Shown in pieces: positions 1 through 6,785 of a stretch of 7,936 bases of DNA (its first letter is position 1; the number at the start of each line of letters is the position of its first letter). Location of the stretch: assembly GCA_029258695.1 (NCBI GenBank), contig JARIBR010000330.1:1-7936 (forward strand), written 5' to 3'. Position numbers and translations under genes: made by a program. A model generated the notes under the pieces. The model saw only the letters and a program-made list of their open reading frames with translations. It had not been told where the DNA came from and made no database searches. The DNA is from Quadrisphaera sp. (lineage in GTDB: Bacteria; Actinomycetota; Actinomycetes; Actinomycetales; Quadrisphaeraceae).

Positions 1-1
1 G

Positions 2-49
2 CTGATCCGCCGCGCCGCCGAGCCCCAGGGCACCGACGACGGTCGCTGA
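2..49 (+). CDS. C-terminal end of an unidentified protein (partial)
   Basis: The window opens inside a plus-strand reading frame encoding LIRRAAEPQGTDDGR and ending in TGA at 47-49. Fourteen of its fifteen sense codons end in G or C, as in the real genes here, and the stop sits exactly at the base of a strong hairpin, so this is very likely the true 3' end of a gene whose body lies outside the window. The fifteen residues are hydrophilic and carry no recognisable motif, so I assign no function. The gene converges on the minus-strand transglutaminase gene, whose stop is 28 bases further on. Confidence 0.55.
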   Translation: MIRRAAEPQGTDDGR

Positions 50-81
50 CGTCACCGGCGCACCTGCGCCGGTGACGTCAG
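46..81. terminator. Bidirectional hairpin terminator between convergent genes
   Basis: Positions 46-62 pair perfectly with 65-81, giving a 17-bp stem closed over CC at 63-64; a real loop would probably open to four bases or more. Each arm contains the palindrome TGACGTCA (47-54 and 73-80). The plus-strand gene ends with the TGA of the left arm (47-49) and the transglutaminase gene ends with the TGA complementary to 78-80 in the right arm. There is no T-tract on either side, which is common for actinobacterial terminators. The convergent placement supports termination in both directions. Confidence 0.8.
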
Positions 82-2531
82 GTCTTCCTGCGTCCCGGCT
101 GGACCACCCTGGCCAGGGCCGTGCGCCCTGACCGCGGCCACGCTCCCGCCCTCACCCGGGCGCCGACGCCCACCGACGCCCGCAGCGCTCCCACCACGTC
201 CAGCGCCTCGCGGCGGAGATCCTGACCGGTCGCCTCCGCGGGTGCGTCGAGCACCGCCACGGAGCCCTCTGCGCCGCGGCTGACGGACGAGGCGCCCGTC
301 CCCGGCGAACGGTCCGACCTCCCCGGTGGACGGGCGCCGTAGCGCACGGCCTCCACCGCGGCCACCAGGCGCGCCATGCTCTCCGCGACGTCCGGCCGGG
401 AGCCCGATCCCTCGCTCGCCCCCGCCGACCCGTCGTCGGAGACGTGCTCCGTCCGGGCTCCGGCCCCTCCCGGCACCGCCGCGACGACCCGTTCGGCCAC
501 CCGGCGCGGCGTGTCCGAGGCGACGAGGGGTACCCCCAGGTCCTGTGCGCGCTCCACCAGGTCCGCCCACGCGGCCTCCGCCAGCGCACCGTCGTCCTCA
601 CGGCGGGCGCGCGCCCACCGCGCGGAGCTCCGCCACGCTCGCGCCAGAGCGGGCGAGAGGAGCACCAGCGCGAGCACCCCGAGGAGGGCGAGCACGGGGA
701 CGACGATCGCCGCGGCACGCGAGGGGCTCGAGCCCCCGACGTCGGTGCTGCCGGCGTCCTCGACGTCCTCGCCGGCAGCGGGCGCGGCCTCGCTGGGCGT
801 CGCGGACGGCGTGGGCGTCTCGAGCGCCTCGTCGGCGCCACCCTCCTCGTCGTCGGGGGCCGCGGCGGGCACCGTCCACGCCGGCGCCGCACCGCTCTGC
901 ACCGAGGGGGTGGGCTCGAAGCGCGTCCAGCCCACCCCCTCGAACCACCGCTCGGGCCAGGCGTGGGCGTCGGAGGCCTGCACCTGCCAGCCGTCGGGGG
1001 TGGAGCGGCCGGGCAGGAAGCCGACGGCCACCCGCGCCGGGATCCCGAGGGTGCGCGACATGACCGCCATCGCCGAGGCGAAGTGCACGCAGTACCCGCG
1101 CTGGTCGGTGAGGAAGTCCGCGAGAGCGCTCGGGCTCTCGGGCGTCGGGGCGTCGACGGTGTACTGGAAGCCGCCGTCGGAGCGGAACCACGACTGCAGG
1201 GCCGCAGCCCGCTCGAAGTCCGAGGTCGCGCCCGCGGTCACCTGCGCGGCGCTCGCGGCGATCTGCGGCGGCAGGTCGTCGGGCAGGCGCGCGTAGCGCT
1301 CGAGCACGGGGCCGGTCGGCGGCGGTGCGACCGCGAGCGCCGAGGGGTCGGGCTCGACCTGCAGGTAGTCCACCCCGTACGTCTGGCCGGGCTGCGTCCG
1401 GGTGCGGCCCTCACCGCTCACCGTGCCGGTCGTGGGGTCGATCTGCCAGTCGCCGGCGAGGTCGAGCCCGCTCACCGGGTAGGGCAGGGGGAGGTACGGC
1501 TGGCGCAGCGTCTCCAGGGTGACGTCGAGCCGGTGCGCGGTCGTGGCGGCATCCGGCGCCAGGCCGTCGGGAGGGGCGAGCCGACGGTCTTCGGGCAGCG
1601 GTCGCGCGGCCACGTCGTCGGGGGGGCGCCACAGGTCGCCGTCGAAGGAGTCGACGGTGACCAGTCGCAGCGGCTGCGGGTCGTCCTGGTCGACCTCGTA
1701 GCTGATCACGGTGGTGTCCGAGCGGTCGGTGAGGCTCTCGCGCAGGTCCAGCAGGGGGTTCACCGCCGTCGACCCCTGCCCGGCGGCGCCCCCGCCGAAG
1801 GTCACCCCCGTCGAGGGCAGCGCGACCAGCGAGGGCACCGCGAGCGCCACCACCACCGCGAGGGCCACGGCCAGCGGCGCGGGCCCGGGACGCCAGCGCG
1901 GCGGTGAGGACCGCGGGGCGAGCTCGGGACCCCACCGCTGCCCCTCGCCGCGCGCGAGGGCGAGCACCGCGAGGTAGCCGGCCGCGGCGGTGAGGAAGGC
2001 CACGACGCCCAGACCCGTCGGCGCGAAGACCGCGCCGACGGCGTGCACGAGGAGCAGCGGCACCCCGGCCAGCGCCGGTCGCCGCGCCCCGAGGACCACG
2101 GCGTCGAGCACCACGAGGACGAGGGCGCCGGCCGCGGACAACGCCAGGCGGACGCCCGCGGTGGCCTCGATGGGCGCGGACTGCTGGTTCACCACCCGCA
2201 GGCCGTCAGCGAGCAGGCCGGCGGCCTGGGAGAGCGCCGCGGGTCCCGGGACGATCCCGAGGACCGCGCCGGCGGGGACGTGCACGACCGTGAGGACGAG
2301 CGCGGCGCAGAGCACCTGCCCCAGCGCGAGGACCGCCGGAGGGGCGGTGAGCCGGTCGAGCACCACCGCCGCGACCGTCAGCACGGCCAGGACGGCGGCG
2401 ACCTCGACGAACCAGGCCGTGCCGGCGACCACGGGCAGCAGCGAGCCGGCGCTCGCGAGCAGCGCTGCCGCGAGGACCGCGCGCACCGCCGCCGTGCGGA
2501 GGGTCCCACCGCTCAGCGGGCTCGCGCTCAC
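78..2531 (-). CDS. TgpA-like membrane transglutaminase
   Basis: This is an 817-residue integral membrane protein of the DUF3488/transglutaminase/DUF4129 type. About seven hydrophobic segments lie between residues 14 and 238. An extracytoplasmic region (about 240-605) follows and contains the transglutaminase-like core. A further membrane helix spans about 609-627, and a cytoplasmic tail runs to residue 817. The catalytic residues are visible: Cys481 in RGYCVHFASAM, His523 in SDAHAW and Glu539 in RFEPTP. The His to acidic-residue spacing is 16, as I recall for P. aeruginosa TgpA, where the acid is Asp. A Pro/Ala/acidic linker joins the core to the last helix. The GTG start at 2531 is chosen because it overlaps the DUF58 stop as GTGA and leads straight into the first helix; the frame stays open to 3035, but that stretch is Arg/Pro-rich shadow of the DUF58 gene. 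It is the last gene of the operon. The physiological substrate in actinomycetes is not known to me; the family is predicted to act on peptides or proteins at the outer membrane face. Confidence 0.9.
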   Translation of the reverse strand: MSASPLSGGTLRTAAVRAVLAAALLASAGSLLPVVAGTAWFVEVAAVLAVLTVAAVVLDRLTAPPAVLALGQVLCAALVLTVVHVPAGAVLGIVPGPAALSQAAGLLADGLRVVNQQSAPIEATAGVRLALSAAGALVLVVLDAVVLGARRPALAGVPLLLVHAVGAVFAPTGLGVVAFLTAAAGYLAVLALARGEGQRWGPELAPRSSPPRWRPGPAPLAVALAVVVALAVPSLVALPSTGVTFGGGAAGQGSTAVNPLLDLRESLTDRSDTTVISYEVDQDDPQPLRLVTVDSFDGDLWRPPDDVAARPLPEDRRLAPPDGLAPDAATTAHRLDVTLETLRQPYLPLPYPVSGLDLAGDWQIDPTTGTVSGEGRTRTQPGQTYGVDYLQVEPDPSALAVAPPPTGPVLERYARLPDDLPPQIAASAAQVTAGATSDFERAAALQSWFRSDGGFQYTVDAPTPESPSALADFLTDQRGYCVHFASAMAVMSRTLGIPARVAVGFLPGRSTPDGWQVQASDAHAWPERWFEGVGWTRFEPTPSVQSGAAPAWTVPAAAPDDEEGGADEALETPTPSATPSEAAPAAGEDVEDAGSTDVGGSSPSRAAAIVVPVLALLGVLALVLLSPALARAWRSSARWARARREDDGALAEAAWADLVERAQDLGVPLVASDTPRRVAERVVAAVPGGAGARTEHVSDDGSAGASEGSGSRPDVAESMARLVAAVEAVRYGARPPGRSDRSPGTGASSVSRGAEGSVAVLDAPAEATGQDLRREALDVVGALRASVGVGARVRAGAWPRSGRTALARVVQPGRRKT

Positions 2532-3862
2532 GCGGTGCTCCGTGCCGGGGCCCGGACGCTGGTGACCACGCTCGGGCCGTCGTCCAGCGAGGACCAGGCC
2601 CGGGGCAGCGCGTGGTCGAGGTCGGTGGCCGGGGGCACCAGGGCCACCTGCCAGCCCGCGCGCAGGTGCGCGGCGGCCGCCGGCGGCGGGTCGCCGCGCC
2701 CGTCCACGACGATGACGGCCGGCGCGAGAGCGGTTCCGGGGGGCGGTGGCGCCCCGCCACGGTCGGCCTCGCCGCTGACCACCCGCACCACGCGTGCCGG
2801 GGTCGCCGGAGCCCGGGGGCGGTCCCCGCGGGCGCTGCGCGACGCCGACGCACGCCCGGCCCGGGCACCGGTGTCGTCGGGCTCGACGGTCGCGAGGGTC
2901 CGCAGCAGCTCGGCGGCCCGGCCGCGCTGGACCTGGTCGCCGGCGTGCAGCTCGACCTCGCGGCCGTCGTCGCCGAGGGCCACGAGGACGGAGGCGGCGA
3001 CGGTGACCGCGCGCTCGAAGGACGCCGGCGACCATCGGCCGCCCGTGTCGAGGACGAGCACGGCGCGCGAGGCCAGGGGCTCCTCCTCCTGGGCGACCAT
3101 GAGCCGGTCCGCGCGCGCGCTCGCCCGCCAGTGGATGCGCCGGACGTCGTCTCCGGTGACGTACTCGCGCACCGCGGCGGCGCGCTCCTCACCGGTGCGC
3201 GTCGACGTCGCCGTCGACCCGCGGGAGCCGGTCGCACCGGTGGCGCGCCGGCGGGGGGGCAGGGCGACGGTGCGCGGGAGCGCGAGGAGCACGGCGTTCT
3301 CGGGCGCACGCGAGCCGTCGGCGCTCCCCGGTGCGCGCACCGGCACGCGGACGCCGCGCACCAGGTCGAGACGGTCCGCAGCGGTGATCGTCAGCGGCCC
3401 CACGGTGTGCTCCCCGCGGCGCAGCGCCTGGACGCGGTAGGTCACGGTGATGCTCGCGTCCCGGTCCCGGTCCCGGTCCCGGTCCCGGTCGTGCCCTGCG
3501 CTGCGCGCGGTGCTCGTGGCCAGGACGAAGCGCGAGCGCCCGGTCAGGCCCGGCGAGCGGGAGTCCTCGGCGCGGAGCGTGCGCAGCGGCAGGCTGGCCG
3601 CCACGTGGACGCGCAGCCGGACCCGGCTCGCGTCGCCCACCGGGACGACCGGCGGCTCGAGGGTGCGCTCCACGCGCGCCCGTGGCCGTGCCAGGCCGAG
3701 CACGGCGGCAGCGAGCAGCGGCAGGGTCAGCGCCAGCAGGCCGGCCCGCACGAGGGGAGGAAGGCCGAGGGACAGGCCCACCGCGACGAGCGCGACGCCG
3801 GACCCCAGCACGACGACCCCGCGCACGGTGAGCGGGCCGACGCCCGGGCTCGCCGCGCTCAC
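2528..3862 (-). CDS. DUF58 domain-containing membrane protein
   Basis: This 444-residue protein has two N-terminal membrane helices (about 14-34 and 38-58), a beta-rich region, and the DUF58 signature at about 231-256, where VREYVTGDDVRRIHW leads to His244-Trp245 and then ARADRLMVAQEEEP. A von Willebrand A-like stretch follows, RAVLVLDTGG with Asp272, though only part of a metal-binding site can be recognised. A low-complexity Arg/Ala/Pro segment interrupts the C-terminal half near residues 330-375. The GTG start at 3862 overlaps the MoxR stop as GTGA, and the stop at 2528 overlaps the transglutaminase start in the same way. DUF58 proteins typically sit beside MoxR ATPases and are thought to be their partners or clients; that role is inferred from family context. 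A (Asp-Arg)5-Asp run at residues 125-135 is unusual. Confidence 0.92.
   Translation of the reverse strand: MSAASPGVGPLTVRGVVVLGSGVALVAVGLSLGLPPLVRAGLLALTLPLLAAAVLGLARPRARVERTLEPPVVPVGDASRVRLRVHVAASLPLRTLRAEDSRSPGLTGRSRFVLATSTARSAGHDRDRDRDRDRDASITVTYRVQALRRGEHTVGPLTITAADRLDLVRGVRVPVRAPGSADGSRAPENAVLLALPRTVALPPRRRATGATGSRGSTATSTRTGEERAAAVREYVTGDDVRRIHWRASARADRLMVAQEEEPLASRAVLVLDTGGRWSPASFERAVTVAASVLVALGDDGREVELHAGDQVQRGRAAELLRTLATVEPDDTGARAGRASASRSARGDRPRAPATPARVVRVVSGEADRGGAPPPPGTALAPAVIVVDGRGDPPPAAAAHLRAGWQVALVPPATDLDHALPRAWSSLDDGPSVVTSVRAPARSTA
3253..3259 (-). repeat. G7 homopolymer inside the DUF58 gene
   Basis: Seven consecutive G on the plus strand are read as CCCCCCC in the DUF58 gene, within the codons for LPPRRRA. 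The frame is intact here. Such tracts can slip, but in DNA this rich in G+C a run of seven is not remarkable; a similar run lies at 1620-1626 in the transglutaminase gene. Confidence 0.6.
3458..3490 (-). repeat. Hexanucleotide tandem repeat encoding (Asp-Arg)5-Asp
   Basis: The plus strand reads GTC CCG five times and then GTC: 5.5 perfect copies of a 6-base unit over 33 bp. In the DUF58 frame (minus strand) the codons are GAC CGG repeated, giving DRDRDRDRDRD at residues 125-135, just before the strand beginning ITVTYRVQALRRGEH. Because the unit is two codons, gain or loss of copies would change length without a frameshift. The identical codon use in every copy points to slippage expansion rather than selection on the amino acids alone. 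Confidence 0.9.
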
Positions 3863-4833
3863 CGGGCCGAGCGGTGCACCGGCACCCGGGCGAGCACGTC
3901 CTCCAGCACCGAGGCGACGTCGGTGCCGGCCGAGCGGGCCGAGGGGCTGAGCAGCAGGCGGTGGGCGAGCACGGGGCTCGCGAGCGCTTGGACGTGGTCG
4001 GGCAGCACCACGTCGTCACCGACCACCACCGCGCGGGCGCGGGCGGCCCGCAGCAGGTGCAGCCCCGCACGGGGGGAGGCACCGAGGGCGAGCGCCGGGT
4101 GGGACCGGGTGGCGGCGAGCAGGTCGACGACGTACTCACGGACCGCGGCGGAGGCGGGCACCTGGCGCGTCGCGGCGGTGGCGCGCGCCAGCTGCGCCGC
4201 GACGCTGACCGGTCGCAGGTCGGTGAGCGGGTCGTGGCCGCCGTGGTGCTCCAGCAGCGAGGCCTCGGCGCCGGCGGCGGGGTACCCCAGGGCGATGCGC
4301 GCCATGAAGCGGTCTCGCTGCGCCTCGGGCAGGGGGTAGGTGCCCTCCATCTCGAGGGGGTTCTGCGTGGCCACGACGAGGAAGGGCTCGGCCAGCTGGT
4401 ACGTGCGACCGCCCGACGTGACCTGCGCCTCGGCCATGCACTCCAGCAGGGCTGACTGGGTCTTGGGCGAGGCGCGGTTGATCTCGTCGGCGATGACCAC
4501 GTTGGCGAACACCGGTCCGGGGGAGAAGGAGAACTCCCGGGTGGCGGTGTCGTAGACGTCACCGCCCGTCACGTCTCCGGGGAAGAGGTCCGGGGTGAAC
4601 TGGATGCGCGAGACGCTGCACCCGCTGGCCACCGCGAAGGCCTTGGCGAGGAGCGTCTTGCCGACGCCGGGCACGTCCTCGACGAGCAGGTGACCGCCGG
4701 CCAGGGCGATCGTCACCGCGGCGGTGACGGCGTCGTCCTTGCCCTCCACCACCGTGGAGACCGCCGCGCGCAGGGAGGCGGCGAGGTCGTGGAGCGCCGC
4801 GGGAGCCGGGTGGTCAGCCTCGGTGACCGTCAC
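3859..4833 (-). CDS. MoxR-family AAA+ ATPase
   Basis: This 324-residue ATPase has the MoxR layout. Walker A is VPGVGKT with Lys59 and Thr60, and Walker B is VVIADEINRA with Asp116-Glu117. Sensor 1 is ATQNP with Asn158, followed by EGTYPLPEAQRDRFM; a C-terminal lid helix carries the sensor-2-like GASPRAGLHLLRAA. Length and motif spacing are usual for the family, and no catalytic residue is missing. MoxR ATPases act as chaperones that use ATP to assemble or activate partner complexes; here the likely partners are the DUF58 and transglutaminase proteins encoded directly downstream (inference). The GTG start at 4833 is the only sensible one: the motif-containing region begins shortly after it. 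No Shine-Dalgarno sequence precedes it, whereas a TANNNT element ends seven bases upstream, so translation may be leaderless. It is the first gene of the three-gene operon and diverges from mraZ. Confidence 0.95.
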   Translation of the reverse strand: MTVTEADHPAPAALHDLAASLRAAVSTVVEGKDDAVTAAVTIALAGGHLLVEDVPGVGKTLLAKAFAVASGCSVSRIQFTPDLFPGDVTGGDVYDTATREFSFSPGPVFANVVIADEINRASPKTQSALLECMAEAQVTSGGRTYQLAEPFLVVATQNPLEMEGTYPLPEAQRDRFMARIALGYPAAGAEASLLEHHGGHDPLTDLRPVSVAAQLARATAATRQVPASAAVREYVVDLLAATRSHPALALGASPRAGLHLLRAARARAVVVGDDVVLPDHVQALASPVLAHRLLLSPSARSAGTDVASVLEDVLARVPVHRSAR

Positions 4834-4867
4834 GCGAGGAACGGTACGTCACGTCGCCGGGTCACGA
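4834..4867 (-). promoter_or_regulatory. Candidate leaderless promoter of the moxR operon
   Basis: On the minus strand TACCGT (complement of 4841-4846) fits the actinobacterial -10 pattern TANNNT and lies seven bases before the GTG of the ATPase gene, so transcription could begin at or next to the start codon. A weak -35-like TCGTGA (complement of 4862-4867, 3 of 6 against TTGACA) lies 15 bases further upstream. The absence of any purine-rich ribosome site before this GTG supports the reading. It is a motif match only. Confidence 0.45.
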
Positions 4868-4923
4868 GCGGTCTCGCGGGCCGGCCGCCCGACCGTCGCG
4901 TGCGCGCCGGGGCGCCGACCACG

Positions 4924-4951
4924 TCGATGGTGGGGCGTGGTGGAGTAATGT
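4924..4951 (+). promoter_or_regulatory. Candidate mraZ promoter
   Basis: TAATGT at 4946-4951 is a good TANNNT -10 element and is notably AT-rich for this DNA. TCGATG at 4924-4929 is a weak -35 match (3 of 6) at a 16-bp spacer. Transcription would start near 4958, giving a leader of about 80 bases before the mraZ GTG. The element lies within the TGGRG repeat array described separately, as expected if MraZ represses its own promoter. Confidence 0.55.
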
Positions 4952-4955
4952 GGAG
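4931..4955 (+). promoter_or_regulatory. Candidate MraZ operator: three TGGRG boxes at 10-bp spacing
   Basis: TGGGG at 4931-4935, TGGAG at 4941-4945 and TGGAG at 4951-4955 start exactly 10 bp apart, one helical turn. Extra TGG triplets at 4928 and 4938 extend the first two as TGGTGG. In E. coli, MraZ binds TGGGN repeats separated by five bases upstream of its own gene, the same geometry. The second and third boxes flank and touch the -10 hexamer. Assignment rests on this spacing and on the adjacent mraZ gene. Confidence 0.55.
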
Positions 4956-4983
4956 GGAACGGGGGCAGCAGGGGTCGCCGGGG
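4955..4983 (+). other. Four G-tracts in the mraZ leader (possible G-quadruplex)
   Basis: G3 (4955-4957), G5 (4961-4965), G4 (4971-4974) and G4 (4980-4983) are separated by loops of 3, 5 and 5 bases, which satisfies the usual G3+N1-7 rule on the sense strand. The motif begins at the predicted transcription start, so it would be in the mRNA. In very high-GC DNA such matches arise by chance, so function is uncertain. Confidence 0.4.
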
Positions 4984-5000
4984 TCCGAGTCGGTCGTGAG

Positions 5001-5017
5001 GGGCTGGGCGCCAGCCC
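5001..5017 (+). promoter_or_regulatory. Leader hairpin before the mraZ ribosome site
   Basis: GGGCTGG (5001-5007) pairs perfectly with CCAGCCC (5011-5017) around the loop GCG. The hairpin ends six bases before the ribosome binding site. It could affect ribosome access or compete with pairing of the neighbouring G-runs. There is no T-run, so it does not resemble an intrinsic terminator. Confidence 0.4.
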
Positions 5018-5023
5018 GGGGGT

Positions 5024-5030
5024 GAGGGGG
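5024..5030 (+). promoter_or_regulatory. Ribosome binding site of mraZ
   Basis: GAGGGGG ends seven bases before GTG at 5038. This supports that GTG as the start, even though it adds 14 residues ahead of the usual MraZ N-terminus; no comparable site precedes the CTG at 5080. Confidence 0.6.
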
Positions 5031-5037
5031 TGGCCAC

Positions 5038-5511
5038 GTGCCGGTACCCGCCGACGCAGCGCCCGCCTCGAGCGGACCGCTGTTCCTGGGGACCCACACC
5101 CCGAGCCTCGACGAGAAGGGGAGGCTGGTGCTGCCGTCCCGCTTCCGCGAGGCGCTGGTCGACGGCCTCGTGCTGACCCGAGGCCAGGAACGGTGCCTGT
5201 ACGGGTACCCGGTGGCGGTCTTCGCCCGCGTCCACGAGCAGTTGCGGGCAGCTCCCCTGAGCTCGCGCCGGGCGCGGGACGTCTCACGGGTGCTGCTCTC
5301 GGGGGCCTCCGACGAGGTCCCCGACCGCCAGGGGCGCATCACCGTGCCGCCGGCGCTGCGCCGCTACGCCGGCCTCAGCCGCGAGTGCACGGTCATCGGC
5401 GCCGGTGAGCGCATCGAGGTGTGGGCGACCCCGGCGTGGGAGACGTACCTCGCCGACGCCGAGGAGCGGTTCGCCACCGCCACGGAGGAGGTGCTGCCCT
5501 CGCTCGCGTGA
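5038..5511 (+). CDS. mraZ: Transcriptional regulator MraZ
   Basis: This 157-residue protein has two SpoVT/AbrB-like DNA-binding repeats, each with the family DXXXR motif: DEKGR at 25-29 (within [19 protein letters not shown]) and DRQGR at 96-100 (within [19 protein letters not shown]). MraZ forms ring-shaped oligomers on nucleoid DNA and regulates dcw clusters; in E. coli it represses its own operon. The conserved protein usually begins MFLGTH, but here that position is a CTG codon (Leu15), and the frame continues upstream to a GTG with a strong ribosome site. The Ala/Pro-rich N-terminal extension [14 protein letters not shown] is therefore either real or a sign of CTG initiation. It is the first gene of the plus-strand dcw cluster and is probably autoregulated through the TGGRG boxes upstream. 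A hairpin and a 284-bp gap separate it from rsmH. Confidence 0.96.
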   Translation: MPVPADAAPASSGPLFLGTHTPSLDEKGRLVLPSRFREALVDGLVLTRGQERCLYGYPVAVFARVHEQLRAAPLSSRRARDVSRVLLSGASDEVPDRQGRITVPPALRRYAGLSRECTVIGAGERIEVWATPAWETYLADAEERFATATEEVLPSLA

Positions 5512-5537
5512 GCGTCGACGCCCACCACGCGGCGTCG

Positions 5538-5566
5538 GCGCGCGGGCCCCGGCGGGCCCGTGGCGC
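5538..5566 (+). terminator. Hairpin after mraZ, possible terminator or attenuator
   Basis: CGGGCCC (5543-5549) pairs with GGGCCCG (5554-5560) around CGGC. The stem continues with G5542-T5561 and C5541-G5562, then, past a bulged G5563, with 5538-5540 against 5564-5566. It starts 27 bases after the mraZ stop and has no T-tract. It could end or reduce read-through into rsmH. The sequence around it is GC-rich enough for chance hairpins, so confidence is modest. Confidence 0.4.
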
Positions 5567-5750
5567 TCCGTACCCCCAGGCCTCCCCCCGCTCCACCGTC
5601 CTGACGCACTTCCCCGGCGCCAGGCCGCGGTCACCGCACCGGGAGCGGGTGGGGACCTGGTGCGACGGCGCGCCCCGGTCCGCACCCGGCGAGACGGTGA
5701 CACGCCGACGACGACCACGCCAGACCCTCCCGCACCGTGCGTCACACACG

Positions 5751-5756
5751 TACCAT
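5751..5756 (+). promoter_or_regulatory. Candidate -10 element upstream of rsmH
   Basis: TACCAT fits TANNNT and would start transcription near 5763, about 33 bases before the rsmH start. No convincing -35 hexamer lies 15-19 bases upstream, so this is a weak prediction. It would let rsmH and the downstream division genes be transcribed independently of mraZ. Confidence 0.3.
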
Positions 5757-5766
5757 CAGCGAGGTC

Positions 5767-5795
5767 ATGAAGGCACAGCGAGGAGGGGAGGCGTG

Positions 5796-5796
<1 letters not shown>
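5767..5796 (+). CDS. Nine-codon upstream mini-ORF (MKAQRGGEA)
   Basis: An ATG at 5767 opens a frame encoding MKAQRGGEA. It ends with TGA at 5794-5796, sharing its last A with the ATG of rsmH (TGATG). The ORF contains the rsmH ribosome site (5781-5791), so ribosomes translating it would pass through that site and stop at the rsmH start. The ATG lies only ten bases after the candidate -10 element, so initiation would have to be nearly leaderless. It may be a translational-coupling leader or a coincidence; there is no homology evidence. Confidence 0.25.
5781..5791 (+). promoter_or_regulatory. Ribosome binding site of rsmH
   Basis: AGGAGGGGAGG is a double Shine-Dalgarno sequence. AGGAGG (5781-5786) is nine bases before ATG 5796 and six before the in-frame GTG 5793. 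GGGGAGG (5785-5791) is four bases before the ATG. Either codon could start rsmH, changing the protein by one residue. Confidence 0.75.

Positions 5797-6781
<985 letters not shown>

Positions 6782-6785
<4 letters not shown>

Larger units (their letters stand above)
5567..5795 (+). other. Non-coding remainder of the mraZ-rsmH gap
   Basis: Apart from the hairpin before it, and the weak -10 candidate and mini-ORF within it, I see no protein-like frame or RNA gene here. Frames crossing this stretch are Arg/Pro-rich shadows. Spaces of some length between mraZ and rsmH are common in actinomycetes. Confidence 0.5.

Noticed and set aside
444..1907. Long plus-strand open frame of 487 codons opposite the transglutaminase gene
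   Set aside because: Low-complexity Arg/Gly/Ala/His composition with no motif; it is a typical antisense shadow in high-GC DNA.
2532..3035. Upstream extension of the transglutaminase frame to 3035 (168 extra codons)
   Set aside because: The extension is Arg/Pro/Gly-rich out-of-frame reading of the DUF58 gene; the GTG at 2531 overlaps the DUF58 stop and precedes the first membrane helix.
3253..3259. G7 tract as a phase-variation switch in the DUF58 gene
   Set aside because: The length is ordinary for this base composition, the frame is intact and there is no evidence of variation; it is listed only as a repeat.
2612..4339. Plus-strand open frame of 575 codons opposite the DUF58 and MoxR genes
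   Set aside because: It crosses two genes with clear motifs on the other strand and has a shadow-like composition.
4830..5342. Minus-strand frame of 170 codons across the divergent gap and mraZ
   Set aside because: It overlaps the conserved mraZ coding region and both promoters, with no protein-like composition.
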